A DNA stretch of 64,000 nucleotides from Psychromonas sp. MME1. Lineage in GTDB: Bacteria > Pseudomonadota > Gammaproteobacteria > Enterobacterales > Psychromonadaceae. The notes beneath the pieces are model-generated. The model searched no databases. It saw nothing but the letters and a program-made list of their open reading frames with translations, and was not told where the DNA came from. The stretch lies in NCBI RefSeq assembly GCF_041080865.1, contig NZ_CP160906.1, positions 2,046,001 to 2,110,000 on the forward strand. Reading direction: 5' to 3'. Positions within the stretch are counted from its first letter, which is position 1, and each line of letters starts with the position of its first letter. Shown one piece after another: positions 1 to 8,994 of the stretch. A program made the translations under genes and the position numbers.

Positions 1-447
1 AATGAGCCCTTAGCGAGATTGAATCATTTACCAAACCACGCCGTTCAGCAATTATCACAGGCGAGCTTTATATTAGTTGAAGATGCCAATGAAGGAGAGC
101 AACTATTTAGTTTAATACGTCACAACGCTCATAAAAATGTCTCTAGCTTGTTTCGTGCAGAAAAAATGCATCTTCCCGATCAAGATACCGCTGAAATATA
201 TACGGGTTTATTAAGTAACTACCCTGAAACTATTTTTGCGTTCAAGGCTTCACAGCAAGCAGCATTTAGTCAACAACTTGCCGCAGTCGCTGATGCCGAA
301 AGTTATGCGAAGTTACTGGATAAATATGGAGTTCGCCGCAGTAGTAAAAACTTCTGGGAGGTGAGCGATACAATTCATCGCTTATATCAACAAGGTGATG
401 CGATTAACTCCGGTTTGTTTGATTATAATCGCTTAGATAATCGCTAA
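1..447 (+). CDS. cti: Fatty acid cis/trans isomerase, C-terminal part (cut by window start)
   Basis: The frame is open from base 1, so the gene begins before the window; about 148 C-terminal residues are seen. The TTG at 19 is only an internal leucine codon. The stretch resembles the end of periplasmic heme-containing Cti enzymes, which convert cis- to trans-unsaturated membrane fatty acids under solvent or temperature stress. Family-like features are the YGVRR segment followed by FW and the closing GLFDYNRL block. The heme-binding motif would lie upstream and cannot be checked. The stop codon overlaps the stop of the convergent arfB by four bases, leaving no room for a separate terminator. 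The family call rests on C-terminal similarity alone. Confidence 0.72.
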   Translation, partial: NEPLARLNHLPNHAVQQLSQASFILVEDANEGEQLFSLIRHNAHKNVSSLFRAEKMHLPDQDTAEIYTGLLSNYPETIFAFKASQQAAFSQQLAAVADAESYAKLLDKYGVRRSSKNFWEVSDTIHRLYQQGDAINSGLFDYNRLDNR

Positions 448-860
448 GCGTCGAAATTTTTCTTACGCATCGCTTTAATTTGTCCGCGCGCTGTTTTTTT
501 ATCCATACGCCGATGCTGAGAACCTCGCGTTGGCTTGGTATCTCGTCGAGCCTTCTGCACAACCACCGCGGCCAAAATTAACGTTTTTAAGCGTTCCAAT
601 GCATCACTACGATTTTTTTCTTGAGTACGATGCTGTTGCGCTTTAATGATAATCACACCATCAGCGGTGATACGCGAATCGGAGTATTTGAGTAAACGTT
701 CTTTATAAAATGGCGGTAATGTAGAAGCGTTTATATCAAAACGAAGGTGAATGGCACTAGAGACCTTATTAACATTCTGCCCACCTGCTCCCTGCGATCT
801 AATTGCGCTCAACTCAATTTGCCAGTCCGCTATCTCCACACCCGCTGTAATTTTTAACAT
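444..860 (-). CDS. arfB: Alternative ribosome-rescue factor B (peptidyl-tRNA hydrolase)
   Basis: The product is 138 residues, the usual ArfB/YaeJ length. It rescues stalled ribosomes lacking a stop codon by hydrolysing peptidyl-tRNA. The GGQ catalytic tripeptide is at residues 26-28 within a release-factor domain-3 fold. The C-terminal tail from about residue 103 is rich in Lys and Arg, as needed for insertion into the mRNA entry channel. It lacks the codon-recognition domains of RF1 and RF2. The start ATG overlaps the stop of the upstream DTW gene (TAATG), so the two are probably co-transcribed and translationally coupled. Confidence 0.93.
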   Translation of the reverse strand: MLKITAGVEIADWQIELSAIRSQGAGGQNVNKVSSAIHLRFDINASTLPPFYKERLLKYSDSRITADGVIIIKAQQHRTQEKNRSDALERLKTLILAAVVVQKARRDTKPTRGSQHRRMDKKTARGQIKAMRKKNFDA

Positions 861-1480
861 TATGAGGCTGTCTCTCTGCTATTTTTATCAAGATAATGTT
901 TTTTATAAGTCCCCTCTGGCATTCTGGATATTTGATAATCAATCATGGCATTAAAACTTTCCAACAAAGGCAAATATTTTTCACTTTCGTTTTCCAATTG
1001 AGAAAGTAAATAGTAACCCGCTTCGACCGTCGATAAACCATCTTCACGCGGTGATTTACGGATACGGTAATGGCTACTCTCTGTCCCTGTTATCGCCACT
1101 TTCGGTAATTTTTGCAAAAAAGGGTTGCTCATTAATAGTTTATAGGCTTTTTTCCAACTACCATCGAGAATAATAAAATGACTGTCAAAATTAATATTGG
1201 CCTGATTTATTAAGCTATCGGCAGGAATTGCCGCCTCATCAGGGAACAATAAATAACTGTTATCAATATCAAATAAACCTTCGTCAAACAAGTTAGCAGT
1301 AGTAATTTCACAGCGCTGTAACGATAACGCTAGTATTTTGGCGGTGCCGATTGCTTTTTTTTCTTCACTCGGATCTTGCAATATGTGCAAAAAGTGTTGA
1401 TTATCAATCATTTTAATCGTTGCACAAATACATGCAGATTGTGCTTTTAAACAACGTTGGCACACGACTCGTTTGGTCAT
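860..1480 (-). CDS. DTW-domain tRNA-uridine aminocarboxypropyltransferase
   Basis: This 206-residue protein belongs to the DTW family, members of which (E. coli TapT/YfiP) transfer the aminocarboxypropyl group of SAM to a tRNA uridine, giving acp3U. The N terminus carries a zinc-type cluster with Cys 7, 10, 17 and 19. The signature motif appears as D-G-S-W at residues 106-109, a serine version of the usual D-x-T-W. A conserved RIRKSPREDGLST-like segment follows and probably contributes to SAM binding. It precedes arfB with a one-base overlap, so both translation-related genes form a small operon. The exact tRNA position modified cannot be read from sequence. Confidence 0.85.
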   Translation of the reverse strand: MTKRVVCQRCLKAQSACICATIKMIDNQHFLHILQDPSEEKKAIGTAKILALSLQRCEITTANLFDEGLFDIDNSYLLFPDEAAIPADSLINQANINFDSHFIILDGSWKKAYKLLMSNPFLQKLPKVAITGTESSHYRIRKSPREDGLSTVEAGYYLLSQLENESEKYLPLLESFNAMIDYQISRMPEGTYKKHYLDKNSRETAS

Positions 1481-1507
1481 AAATTCTCACAGCAATAAAG
1501 GAAACGG

Positions 1508-2098
1508 ATGCGAAATCTTGCTATTGAAACTACGCTCATCATATCAATATCGATATTAGTTTATATATTTGAGCCACAAGCTAGTCAGCTTCTGGCATAT
1601 TATCACAATGCTATTACCCATTTCGAGTATTGGCGATTCATCAGCGCAACTTTCTGCCATACTAATTTCAATCACCTTGGCCTCAATTTAATCGGTTTAC
1701 TTATTACGCTCGGACTTTTTATCGACACCTTTAAAGAAGTTAAGGTATTGCCCCTTCTCCTATTTAATAGCCTATTTATTGGTCTTTGTCTGTTTTTCTT
1801 AGAGCCAACAGTTACAGGGTATGTCGGTTTATCTGGGGTGTTACACGGATTATTTAGTTATGGAGTGATAAGTGATATCAAAAATAAAGATCGCTGGGGG
1901 TATTTATTAGGAACAGGTTTTGTGATTAAAATTTTTTATGAGCAAATTTTTGGTGCGCAACAAAGTACCATTGATTTAATTGCCGCCCCCGTGCTGGTTA
2001 ACGCCCATCTATACGGCGCTATCGCGGGGCTCATTTATTATTTTTTATTGGCAGCCATAAATAGAAAAAGGCAGCCAAAGCTGCCTTTAAATGGGTGA
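1508..2098 (+). CDS. rrtA: Rhombosortase (rhomboid-family serine protease)
   Basis: A 196-residue integral membrane protein with about six hydrophobic segments. The intramembrane catalytic pair is visible: Ser109 in the GLSG motif and His167 in an AHLYG motif. An HTNFNHLGLN segment near residue 51 matches the rhomboid HxxxN region. Rhombosortases process proteins with a C-terminal GlyGly-CTERM anchor before type II secretion; no GlyGly-CTERM substrate is present in this window. The gene is divergent from the DTW gene with 27 bases between start codons. A hairpin terminator overlaps its last codons. Confidence 0.85.
   Translation: MRNLAIETTLIISISILVYIFEPQASQLLAYYHNAITHFEYWRFISATFCHTNFNHLGLNLIGLLITLGLFIDTFKEVKVLPLLLFNSLFIGLCLFFLEPTVTGYVGLSGVLHGLFSYGVISDIKNKDRWGYLLGTGFVIKIFYEQIFGAQQSTIDLIAAPVLVNAHLYGAIAGLIYYFLLAAINRKRQPKLPLNG
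2067..2091. terminator. Bidirectional terminator between rrtA and flagellin
   Basis: A 9-bp stem, AAAGGCAGC with GCTGCCTTT, encloses a CAAA loop. On the minus strand it is followed by TTTTC, a usable terminator for the leftward flagellin transcript. On the plus strand it lies inside the last codons of rrtA, followed only by AAA, so it is weaker in that direction. Confidence 0.7.
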
Positions 2099-2194
2099 AC
2101 CATCGGAGAAAATGAGAGTAAAAACCAAAGAAATTTTCACCCATTTTACCTGTGGTAATTAGCGATTAACGACTAACTACCTGTAATATCACTA

Positions 2195-3868
2195 TTAGCC
2201 CTGTAGCAATGATAATACGTTTTGTGAACTTGCGTTTGCTTGCGATAGCATAGAGGTACCTGCTTGTTGCAAGATTTGCGCTTTACTCATTTTCGATGTT
2301 TCAGCAGCAAAATCGGCATCTTGAATACGCGAATTTGATGCAGATAAGTTTTGTGAAACATTCTCAAGGTTAGAGATAGTAGAGCTCAAACGATTTTGAA
2401 TCGCACCTAAGTTAGCCCGTGAATCGGATATTTTATCTAAAGCAACATCTATTTTATCAAGGCTACTGACCGCATTTTTTGAAGTGGTCACACTTAATCC
2501 TAATTCAGTCACAGAGGTACCACCGACATCGATCATGCCTAATTTATCTAGTGCCGTTGCTTTAGCCGCTTCCGTTGGTGCGTGACTAGCCACAACAATA
2601 TCACCATCATCGGCAGCGGTAAGTAAAATTTCAGTTCCACTTATTGTGGCGATCACGCCCGTTTCTTCAGTTAATTTATTGATGGCATTGACTTGATCTG
2701 CTAATGCTGCGCCCGAAGAAATTAATGGCACACCATTAATCGTAATCGCATCCGCTTCATTAATCGCACCACCCGTAGGAGTTTCACCCAGTACAGCAGA
2801 GCCATTGGTCACCATAAAACCTAAATTTTTCGTCTCTGTAGCGACCCCATTTGTACCTAAATCAACGCCAATAGGTTCTGCATTTTGACTGGTTAAACCT
2901 AAGTAACCTTTAAAGGTCCCGTTTTCTAAGCCAGAAGTAGCACCAGCGCCAGCGATGGTGATAGTTTCACCGCTATCATTATTTAAAATGAGTTGACCAT
3001 CTTCTCCCACTGTTGCTTTTAATCCTTCAACGTCACGATTAATGGTTTCCGCTAAGTTTTCCATGGAAGATGTCGCTGCAAGCGTCACCGCGGTGCCGTT
3101 ACCAATGGTAATCTGCAAACCACTGGTGATCCCTGTTACATTGGTGCCCGATTGTCCTTCAACCACATTATAGGCATCAGCGGTTACCCCTGTAGAAGCG
3201 GTCTCAAGATTAATGACTCGCGCCATTTCAGCAGCGCCACCACCGGCAGCTATTGCACCAATATCAACGCCATTAATAGCAACAGCACCATCCGCCGTTG
3301 CGACACTATCAAGAATTCGACCACCATTGAGATCGCCCTTATTAACTCCGCCATTTAAGCCAAGTTCGGCAGTGGTCACGCTAGCAATACTAAAGGTGAT
3401 ATTTTCACCAGAATTCGCGCCTATTTGCAAAGTGGTTGAGGCATTAGAGCCATCTAATAAATTTGTCCCATTAAATTGGGTGGTTGTGGCGATACGATCT
3501 AATTCGGTATAAAGTTGATCCACCTCTTTTTGAATAGAGGCTTTATTTGATGCAGAGTTAGTGTCATTCGCAGCTTGCACGGAAAGCTCACGCATACGTT
3601 GCAAAATGTTGGTCATCTCATCCATCGACCCCTCGGCGGTTTGCGCCATCGAGATACCATCGTTTGAGTTACGTACCGCTTGGTTAATACCACGAATTTG
3701 TGACTGCATCCCCGTTGAGATAGCTAAACCTGCGGCATCGTCCTTGGCACTGTTGATACGTAAACCAGAAGATAGACGTTCCATCGCTTGGTTTTGGGTA
3801 ATTTGACTTTTGTTTAATTGGCGCTGTGCATTGAGCGACATTATGTTGGTATTGATTATTTGAGCCAT
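2195..3868 (-). CDS. fliC: Flagellin
   Basis: The 557-residue product is the filament subunit. Conserved D0/D1 ends are clear: an N terminus starting AQIINTNIMSLNAQR, a central RLSSGLRINSAKDDAAG-like stretch, and a C-terminal LSASNSRIQDADFA block ending in SLLQG. Residues of roughly 150-460 form a long, variable Ala/Gly/Thr-rich surface region, so the protein is much larger than typical Vibrio flagellins of about 375-390 residues. A strong AAGGAGGA Shine-Dalgarno lies just upstream of the ATG. It is transcribed separately from flgL, which ends with its own terminator, and has a sigma-28-like promoter. Only one flagellin is in the window; other copies may lie elsewhere. The symbol is generic and flaA or flaC would serve equally. 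Confidence 0.95.
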   Translation of the reverse strand: MAQIINTNIMSLNAQRQLNKSQITQNQAMERLSSGLRINSAKDDAAGLAISTGMQSQIRGINQAVRNSNDGISMAQTAEGSMDEMTNILQRMRELSVQAANDTNSASNKASIQKEVDQLYTELDRIATTTQFNGTNLLDGSNASTTLQIGANSGENITFSIASVTTAELGLNGGVNKGDLNGGRILDSVATADGAVAINGVDIGAIAAGGGAAEMARVINLETASTGVTADAYNVVEGQSGTNVTGITSGLQITIGNGTAVTLAATSSMENLAETINRDVEGLKATVGEDGQLILNNDSGETITIAGAGATSGLENGTFKGYLGLTSQNAEPIGVDLGTNGVATETKNLGFMVTNGSAVLGETPTGGAINEADAITINGVPLISSGAALADQVNAINKLTEETGVIATISGTEILLTAADDGDIVVASHAPTEAAKATALDKLGMIDVGGTSVTELGLSVTTSKNAVSSLDKIDVALDKISDSRANLGAIQNRLSSTISNLENVSQNLSASNSRIQDADFAAETSKMSKAQILQQAGTSMLSQANASSQNVLSLLQG

Positions 3869-3917
3869 GGGCTCCTCCTTAATTTCTTTGCAATCCCTTT
3901 GCGGGGGAAATAGGCAA

Positions 3918-3945
3918 TTATTGTTTTAATTGCCGTCAACTTTTA
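3918..3945 (-). promoter_or_regulatory. Candidate sigma-28 promoter of flagellin
   Basis: On the minus strand a TAAAAGTT (3938-3945) is followed after 12 bases by AACAATAA (3918-3925), compared with the consensus TAAAGTTT-N11-GCCGATAA. The -35 is good and the -10 keeps only the CNATAA part. An inverted repeat GGCAATTA/TAATTGCC (3913-3934) overlaps the -10 region and could be a regulatory or 5' RNA structure. Confidence 0.5.
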
Positions 3946-4085
3946 CTCTCCCTCGTAATAAAGCGATTTTCATGCCAAGTTTTCAAAACAAAAGTAATCT
4001 AAATAAAAACAATAACTTACATTAACCCTAATTGATAAATTGAGAAAATGAGAGACTGTTTTTTGACTGATTAAATAAGAAGCAA

Positions 4086-4118
4086 AAAAAAAGAGGCAAT
4101 CAATTGCCTCTTTTTTTG
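4086..4118 (-). terminator. Rho-independent terminator of flgL
   Basis: A stem AAGAGGCAA/TTGCCTCTT with a 4-base loop is flanked by A-rich and T-rich tracts on both sides, so it can work in either direction. It lies directly downstream of the leftward flgL gene and separates the flgJKL unit from flagellin. Confidence 0.88.
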
Positions 4119-4133
4119 TCAATTTATTGTTCT

Positions 4134-5636
4134 TTACAATAATTTAAAAAGACTTAATCCCTGCATTTTCACAAAGGTTTGCTGAGTGATTTCTAATAGG
4201 CTCATCTGTTGTTGAAATTCACTAATAGCAGCAGCCATATCTAAATCTTCTAAATTTGATAATGTTTTTTGACTGCTTAAATTAAAATCAAGTGTCGACT
4301 CGCGCTGATTTTCTATAGTACGTATGCGAGCCCCTACCGCGGTACGAACGTTTGACACTGAACTCATGGTATTGTCAATTTGGTGACGGGCCATATTTAG
4401 CCCCATTTCCCGTTGAGATCTCGCCACACTATCTTCTCCCGGTATTCTTAAGGTATCGATAGCATCTTTGATAGTGGCAAAAATATCCTTTGTGTCACTT
4501 TGACGTAATGTGAAACTATCAAGATTTTCCACCTCCCCCTTTAGCTCGGTTTTAATACCATTAAACTCAATGGATTGGCCTTCTTGATAAGGCGTTGGCT
4601 CAACATATTTATTGATTTTATAGGTATCGGTCAAATCAGGGATACCATCAATCTCAAATGAAAATCCATTCACAGAAACAGTCTGCGCTTCAGTATTTGC
4701 AGGATCAAAGGAAGGAGAAGCAATAACACCACCGATAGAGACATCAATAAGTCCAGCATTTGCAATAAAGCTTATGTCAAGCCCGTTAGATGCTGCAGCA
4801 GGATCAAATTTTGCGGGATCAAAACCAGCAAAACCTGCATTGTTAACATCTACTGACTGCAATGTTATTTTCGCATCACCAGTAACCGTTCCCGCTTTTA
4901 AGCCATACACAGAATAATCGGGATCGGCACCAGGCGTAGCCTCACTAATAGCAATGGTATAATCTTCTTGCAAAAACCCCTTAGAGGCTTTGCTATCAAT
5001 AACAGAAGCGGCATCAATAACACCAGATCCGCCATTAAGCGGATTACCACTGGAGACAAACGTACCATTTCCTTCAGGGATATCGGTAAATATTGTTGAA
5101 CCAGGCGTATTACCTCCAACAAAAACACCAGTGCCCACTTTATAATCACGACTACCGCTATCACCATGGTAATCGATACTAGCAAATTCATTTTCTTGAA
5201 AAGGCTGTGTATCAACCTGAAAACCAGAAAAAATATACTGACTATTACCATCTTTAGAGTTAGCAACACCAATTAATTCATCTCGTAAGTTATCTAATTC
5301 CTGCGCAATTGCCTCACGGTTTTCTTGATTGTAAGTGTCATTACCAGCACTTACCATCAATTCACGAACACGTTGTAGAATATTCGTCACCTGAGAAAGC
5401 GCCGTATCTTCTAATGAATTAGACGTTTCAGCCATCTCACCATTTTTAATATATTGTTCACCAAGAGAAATATCTTGCTTCAAACGTTGAATAGTCGCTA
5501 TCGCAACGGGATCATCAGCCCCCGTAATAACGCGCTTTTGAGTAGATAAATGGAGATTTTGTTGACTCAACTTAGTCTGCTGCGACATCACGCTTTCTGT
5601 ATTACGTTGATAAAACACTTGGGTGGAAATTCGCAT
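4134..5636 (-). CDS. flgL: Flagellar hook-associated protein 3 (hook-filament junction)
   Basis: A 500-residue FlgL, longer than the roughly 400-residue Vibrio homologue because of an expanded central region (about residues 150-370). The N terminus begins MRISTQVFYQR and has the TGADDPVAIA motif shared with flagellins. The C terminus has the AAISEFQQQMSLLEITQQTF coiled segment. It forms the second junction ring between hook and filament with FlgK. It follows flgK by 137 bases, a gap that contains a hairpin and a sigma-54 element, so it can be transcribed independently. Confidence 0.95.
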   Translation of the reverse strand: MRISTQVFYQRNTESVMSQQTKLSQQNLHLSTQKRVITGADDPVAIATIQRLKQDISLGEQYIKNGEMAETSNSLEDTALSQVTNILQRVRELMVSAGNDTYNQENREAIAQELDNLRDELIGVANSKDGNSQYIFSGFQVDTQPFQENEFASIDYHGDSGSRDYKVGTGVFVGGNTPGSTIFTDIPEGNGTFVSSGNPLNGGSGVIDAASVIDSKASKGFLQEDYTIAISEATPGADPDYSVYGLKAGTVTGDAKITLQSVDVNNAGFAGFDPAKFDPAAASNGLDISFIANAGLIDVSIGGVIASPSFDPANTEAQTVSVNGFSFEIDGIPDLTDTYKINKYVEPTPYQEGQSIEFNGIKTELKGEVENLDSFTLRQSDTKDIFATIKDAIDTLRIPGEDSVARSQREMGLNMARHQIDNTMSSVSNVRTAVGARIRTIENQRESTLDFNLSSQKTLSNLEDLDMAAAISEFQQQMSLLEITQQTFVKMQGLSLFKLL

Positions 5637-5688
5637 ATTAGCCTCTTTATTCTATTATGAGCCATTAACTCAACCTAACCAGAATAAA

Positions 5689-5704
5689 TGCAAGAAATAA
5701 GCCA
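5689..5704 (-). promoter_or_regulatory. Sigma-54 (-24/-12) promoter of flgL
   Basis: The minus strand reads TGGCTTATTTCTTGCA, with GG and GC separated by exactly ten bases. It lies about 53 bases before the flgL ATG, leaving a leader of about 42 bases. It is one of five such elements in this flagellar region with identical spacing. Confidence 0.75.
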
Positions 5705-5733
5705 ATATAAAAAACTAAGGCAAGAGAGGTGAA

Positions 5734-5758
5734 CTAGCAATTGCAAAGCTATTGCTAG
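5734..5758. repeat. Small inverted repeat in the flgK-flgL gap
   Basis: Arms CTAGCAAT (5734-5741) and ATTGCTAG (5751-5758) flank a 9-base loop. It lies just after the flgK stop on the leftward transcript. There is no T-run, so it is more likely an RNA-stabilising or attenuating hairpin than a full terminator. Confidence 0.45.
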
Positions 5759-5773
5759 CCGAATCAGAAATGT

Positions 5774-7845
5774 TTAACGGGCAGCTTGTAAAATGGTATC
5801 AAAAAGCTCCCCCGCAACGGATATAACACGCGCAGCGGCACTATAATGCTGTTGATATTGTAATAAATTAGCAGCCTCTTCATCCATATTAACACCGCTG
5901 ATACTCTGCAAACGCTCATAGGATTGGTTTTTTAGTATCGCCGTTGATTGCATCGATATATCGGCATTGGATGTTTTTGCCCCCAATTCCGCTAACATGC
6001 CACTATATACATCTTGAAATGTTGCCTTATTACCATTCATTATTTTTTTGTTCTGTAATTCCCCCATCGCGAGAATATTACGATTATCACCATCGCCCGT
6101 TTCATTGTAGGTCAAGTCAAAGGTATCACCGCTTGCAGGCTGCCCCCTTTCCAATTCAACTTCAATACCAGCAAAATTAAATATCGCCTTTCCTGTGAGT
6201 AAGTCTGGCGTCACCGTCAATCCAGTCAGTACGTCGCCAGGAACTTTAGGGGGCACAAAATTGCCAGTAGAGCCTGTAGGCAAAGTAACGGGAGTGCCAT
6301 TTTTATCGACAATTTCATAGGTTATCACCCCCGCAATATTACTGGTAATACTAATCTGTAATGGGTTATCGGCATCCATATAAAGCGGATCTGCGCTGTT
6401 ATTCAATGCAGAAACACGCATTGTGGCATCTCCGCTGTTCGTCTCACCCGCATTGGCTTTTATCTGTGCATCGGCAGCTGCAACTTTAGCAGGGTTCGTT
6501 TCGACTAAACTCGCCTCCATTGCTGCTAAACGGGTTGGTCTAAGGGTAAATGTTTTGCCTGGTTGGGGGGGATCAGTGGCAATAATAGCATCAATCCCTA
6601 AGCTTAAGCCGCTATTGGGAATATCAATACGCTCTGTGAACTTAGGTCAACGGTTAATATTTGTGACTCGCCCGTTGATGCATTGGTGACTGTAAATTCA
6701 ATCGTACCAGGAGGCGTTGTCGTATCATAGCTATTGACCACTAACCCATATTCATCGGCACTCAATTGGCTAAGATCATCAACACGTAAACTTAATTGCG
6801 CACTGCCCAACCCATCATTATGGGATAAGACACGTTTTTGCATCGTTTCGATGGAATTAATATCATTAAACAGATTATCACCAATCGCACCGTCGAGAGT
6901 CTGCCCTTGCTTTTGCTGCTCATTAATTGAGTGGGTTAAACCAATAATATTTTGTCCTAACTGATTAAAAGCACGTTCAACCACATCGCGACGCGTGGTA
7001 AACATTGCCGCTACCTTGCCGCCTAACCTTTCGCCATCCATTCTCACAAGGCTACCATTGATATTAATAGCAAGCTCTTTACGAGAGGGATCTGGATTAC
7101 CATTGATAGAAACGATATTAAGTGACTCAGCCCCCATCACCAATCCCTGCCCGCTGCCCATGTACACATTAATCATACCGTTATCAGCAGGCACCACTGA
7201 AACATTTACGTATTCACTTAATGCGGTAATGGCTTGATCGCGTTGATCCATTAAGTCATTAGCATTATTACTGCCGCCACTCCCTAAGACAGCTGAGATT
7301 TGTTTATTAATATTCGCCAAATTATCCGCAATGGTGGTAATTGCTTTAGCTGTATTACTAATATCAGTATTAATACTATTATATTGGATATCAATATTTT
7401 CATAGAGACGGTTATATTGGTTTATCATATTAGTCGCTGATTCAAGAAATACTTGTCGAGACTCAAGCATGTTAGGGTGATCAGCAACATTATTAATCGA
7501 CTCAAATGTCGCTAATACCGGTTTTGTAACCGATGTGCCTTCAGTGGAAAGTAACATATCCATCTGACTTGACTGGGCATAAACCTCTTTCGCATAGCCA
7601 AATTGTGATGTATTGATAACATTTTCGTTAAAGGCAAATTTATCATAGGCACGTTCAATACCGTTAACAATCGAACCGCGACCAAGGAAATACTCCCCAT
7701 AACGATCCGCACCAGCCGTCGCGACTTCCACTGATTGCCGAGAATATCCAGGCGTGTTCACATTAGCAATATTATGACCAGTCGTCGCAAGACTCGCTTG
7801 TGATGAATAGATGCCCGATAAACCAATTTGAAATAGATCAGCCAT
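5774..7845 (-). pseudogene. flgK: Flagellar hook-associated protein 1, broken by one frameshift
   Basis: The gene reads as two frames. The first (from ATG at 7845) begins MADLFQIGLSGIYSSQASL and ends prematurely at about 6604; the second is open from about 6640 to 5774. The break lies near 6638-6642: after ..VDLS the downstream frame continues TERIDIPNSGLSLGI, so one missing base in the AGTTC stretch explains it. Restored length is about 690 residues with both typical FlgK termini. FlgK is the first hook-filament junction protein, needed for filament attachment, so a true mutation would abolish filaments. The start overlaps the flgJ stop by eight bases and has a GGAGA ribosome site. The 6520 ATG of the second frame is internal, not a gene start. 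Confidence 0.88.
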
Positions 7846-8842
7846 TAAAATCGTCTCCTGCAATAATCTGTTGGAACTCTTCATTGCGCATGATTTGTTT
7901 TATTTTTTCAGCATATTGAGGATCAGTTGCGTACCCTGCTTGCTGCAACGATTCAATATAATGTTCACTATTAGCGCCTTCTTTTAGCGCCCCTTTATAA
8001 CGTTTATTGTTGACGATAAAATCTTGGTAATCAGCAAAGCTAGCGGCAATATTTTCGTAGGCACGAAAGTCCGAACGACGCTTAATACCAATACCATCTT
8101 CAACTTCTAAGCTATCTTTACTGACTTTATCGCCCTGCCAGCTTTTATTTGCTTTAATATTAAAAAGGTTAAAACTACTTTGATTGGCATCTTTATTAAT
8201 TATTTTTTTCCCCCAGCCCGTTTCCAATGCAGATTGTGCAATTAAAACAGCAGGAGAAACACCTAATGCCTGTGCCACTTTTTTGGCGTATGGCATTAGG
8301 GTATTAATAAAGGATGTTTTGCCGCTAAACTCAGGAGCGTTATTAGCCGAATCTGTTGAAATATTAGCTGATGTCGCTGGCGACTTAACAAATTGCGTAG
8401 CAAAACGAGATTGATCTGGTTTATTAAATTCCTTAATCAACGCCTCTTTTTCTAATGAATGCATTTTATCAAGTTGACTATTAGGCATGTTTAACTGCTC
8501 TATTGGCAGTGATTTTGGCGTAACAATGGAATTCGGATCAAGCTGTCTCACCAAGGCATCTGCAAGGCCGAGTGAACCGTGACGACTGATATCAAGGGCG
8601 AGTTGTTTATCTTGCATGTCTGTATAGAATTTAGTTTGTTTATTATTAAAAGGACTATCTGTTTCAAAGGCTTCATTAGCTTCACGCATTGATTTTATAA
8701 GCATAGTGGCAAACATCGATTCAAATTGATTAGCAACTTCACGAATCGACTCTTTACTATTACCTTGTGCTTTTTGACGCAACTGATCTAACCCTTGTAA
8801 ATCAAAGTAATTACTCGCTTGCGTCACTGCTTGATTAGCCAT
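7838..8842 (-). CDS. flgJ: Flagellar rod cap and peptidoglycan hydrolase
   Basis: A 334-residue dual-domain FlgJ. Residues about 30-100 form the rod-cap domain, with FESMFATMLIKSMREAN. Residues about 175-330 form a glucosaminidase (GH73) domain with the catalytic Glu207 in SALETGWGKK. It assembles the rod in the periplasm and opens the peptidoglycan for it. In Vibrio flgJ directly follows flgI; here a divergent antiporter gene separates them and flgJ has acquired or kept its own sigma-54 promoter. It overlaps the flgK start by eight bases. Confidence 0.95.
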   Translation of the reverse strand: MANQAVTQASNYFDLQGLDQLRQKAQGNSKESIREVANQFESMFATMLIKSMREANEAFETDSPFNNKQTKFYTDMQDKQLALDISRHGSLGLADALVRQLDPNSIVTPKSLPIEQLNMPNSQLDKMHSLEKEALIKEFNKPDQSRFATQFVKSPATSANISTDSANNAPEFSGKTSFINTLMPYAKKVAQALGVSPAVLIAQSALETGWGKKIINKDANQSSFNLFNIKANKSWQGDKVSKDSLEVEDGIGIKRRSDFRAYENIAASFADYQDFIVNNKRYKGALKEGANSEHYIESLQQAGYATDPQYAEKIKQIMRNEEFQQIIAGDDFNG

Positions 8843-8876
8843 TGTCAGCCCCGTTAATTTTCATTTAACTAAACAA

Positions 8877-8892
8877 AGCAAAAAAAGTGCCA
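8877..8892 (-). promoter_or_regulatory. Sigma-54 (-24/-12) promoter of flgJKL
   Basis: The minus strand reads TGGCACTTTTTTTGCT, matching TGGCAC-N5-TTGC with GG-N10-GC spacing. It is about 35 bases before the flgJ ATG, predicting a leader of roughly 24 bases. It lies in the gap shared with the divergent antiporter gene. Confidence 0.8.
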
Positions 8893-8994
8893 AAAATACA
8901 AACCTGTCGTTATTAAAATATCTCTGTTTATTCACTTTTAGCACATGTAATAGTCGCGTAAACTTCACTTTTTTAAAATAACCTTGGACTCACT

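Noticed and set aside
3152-3806. Several plus-strand open frames inside the flagellin gene
   Set aside because: They are antisense shadows of the flagellin with low-complexity products and no start signals.
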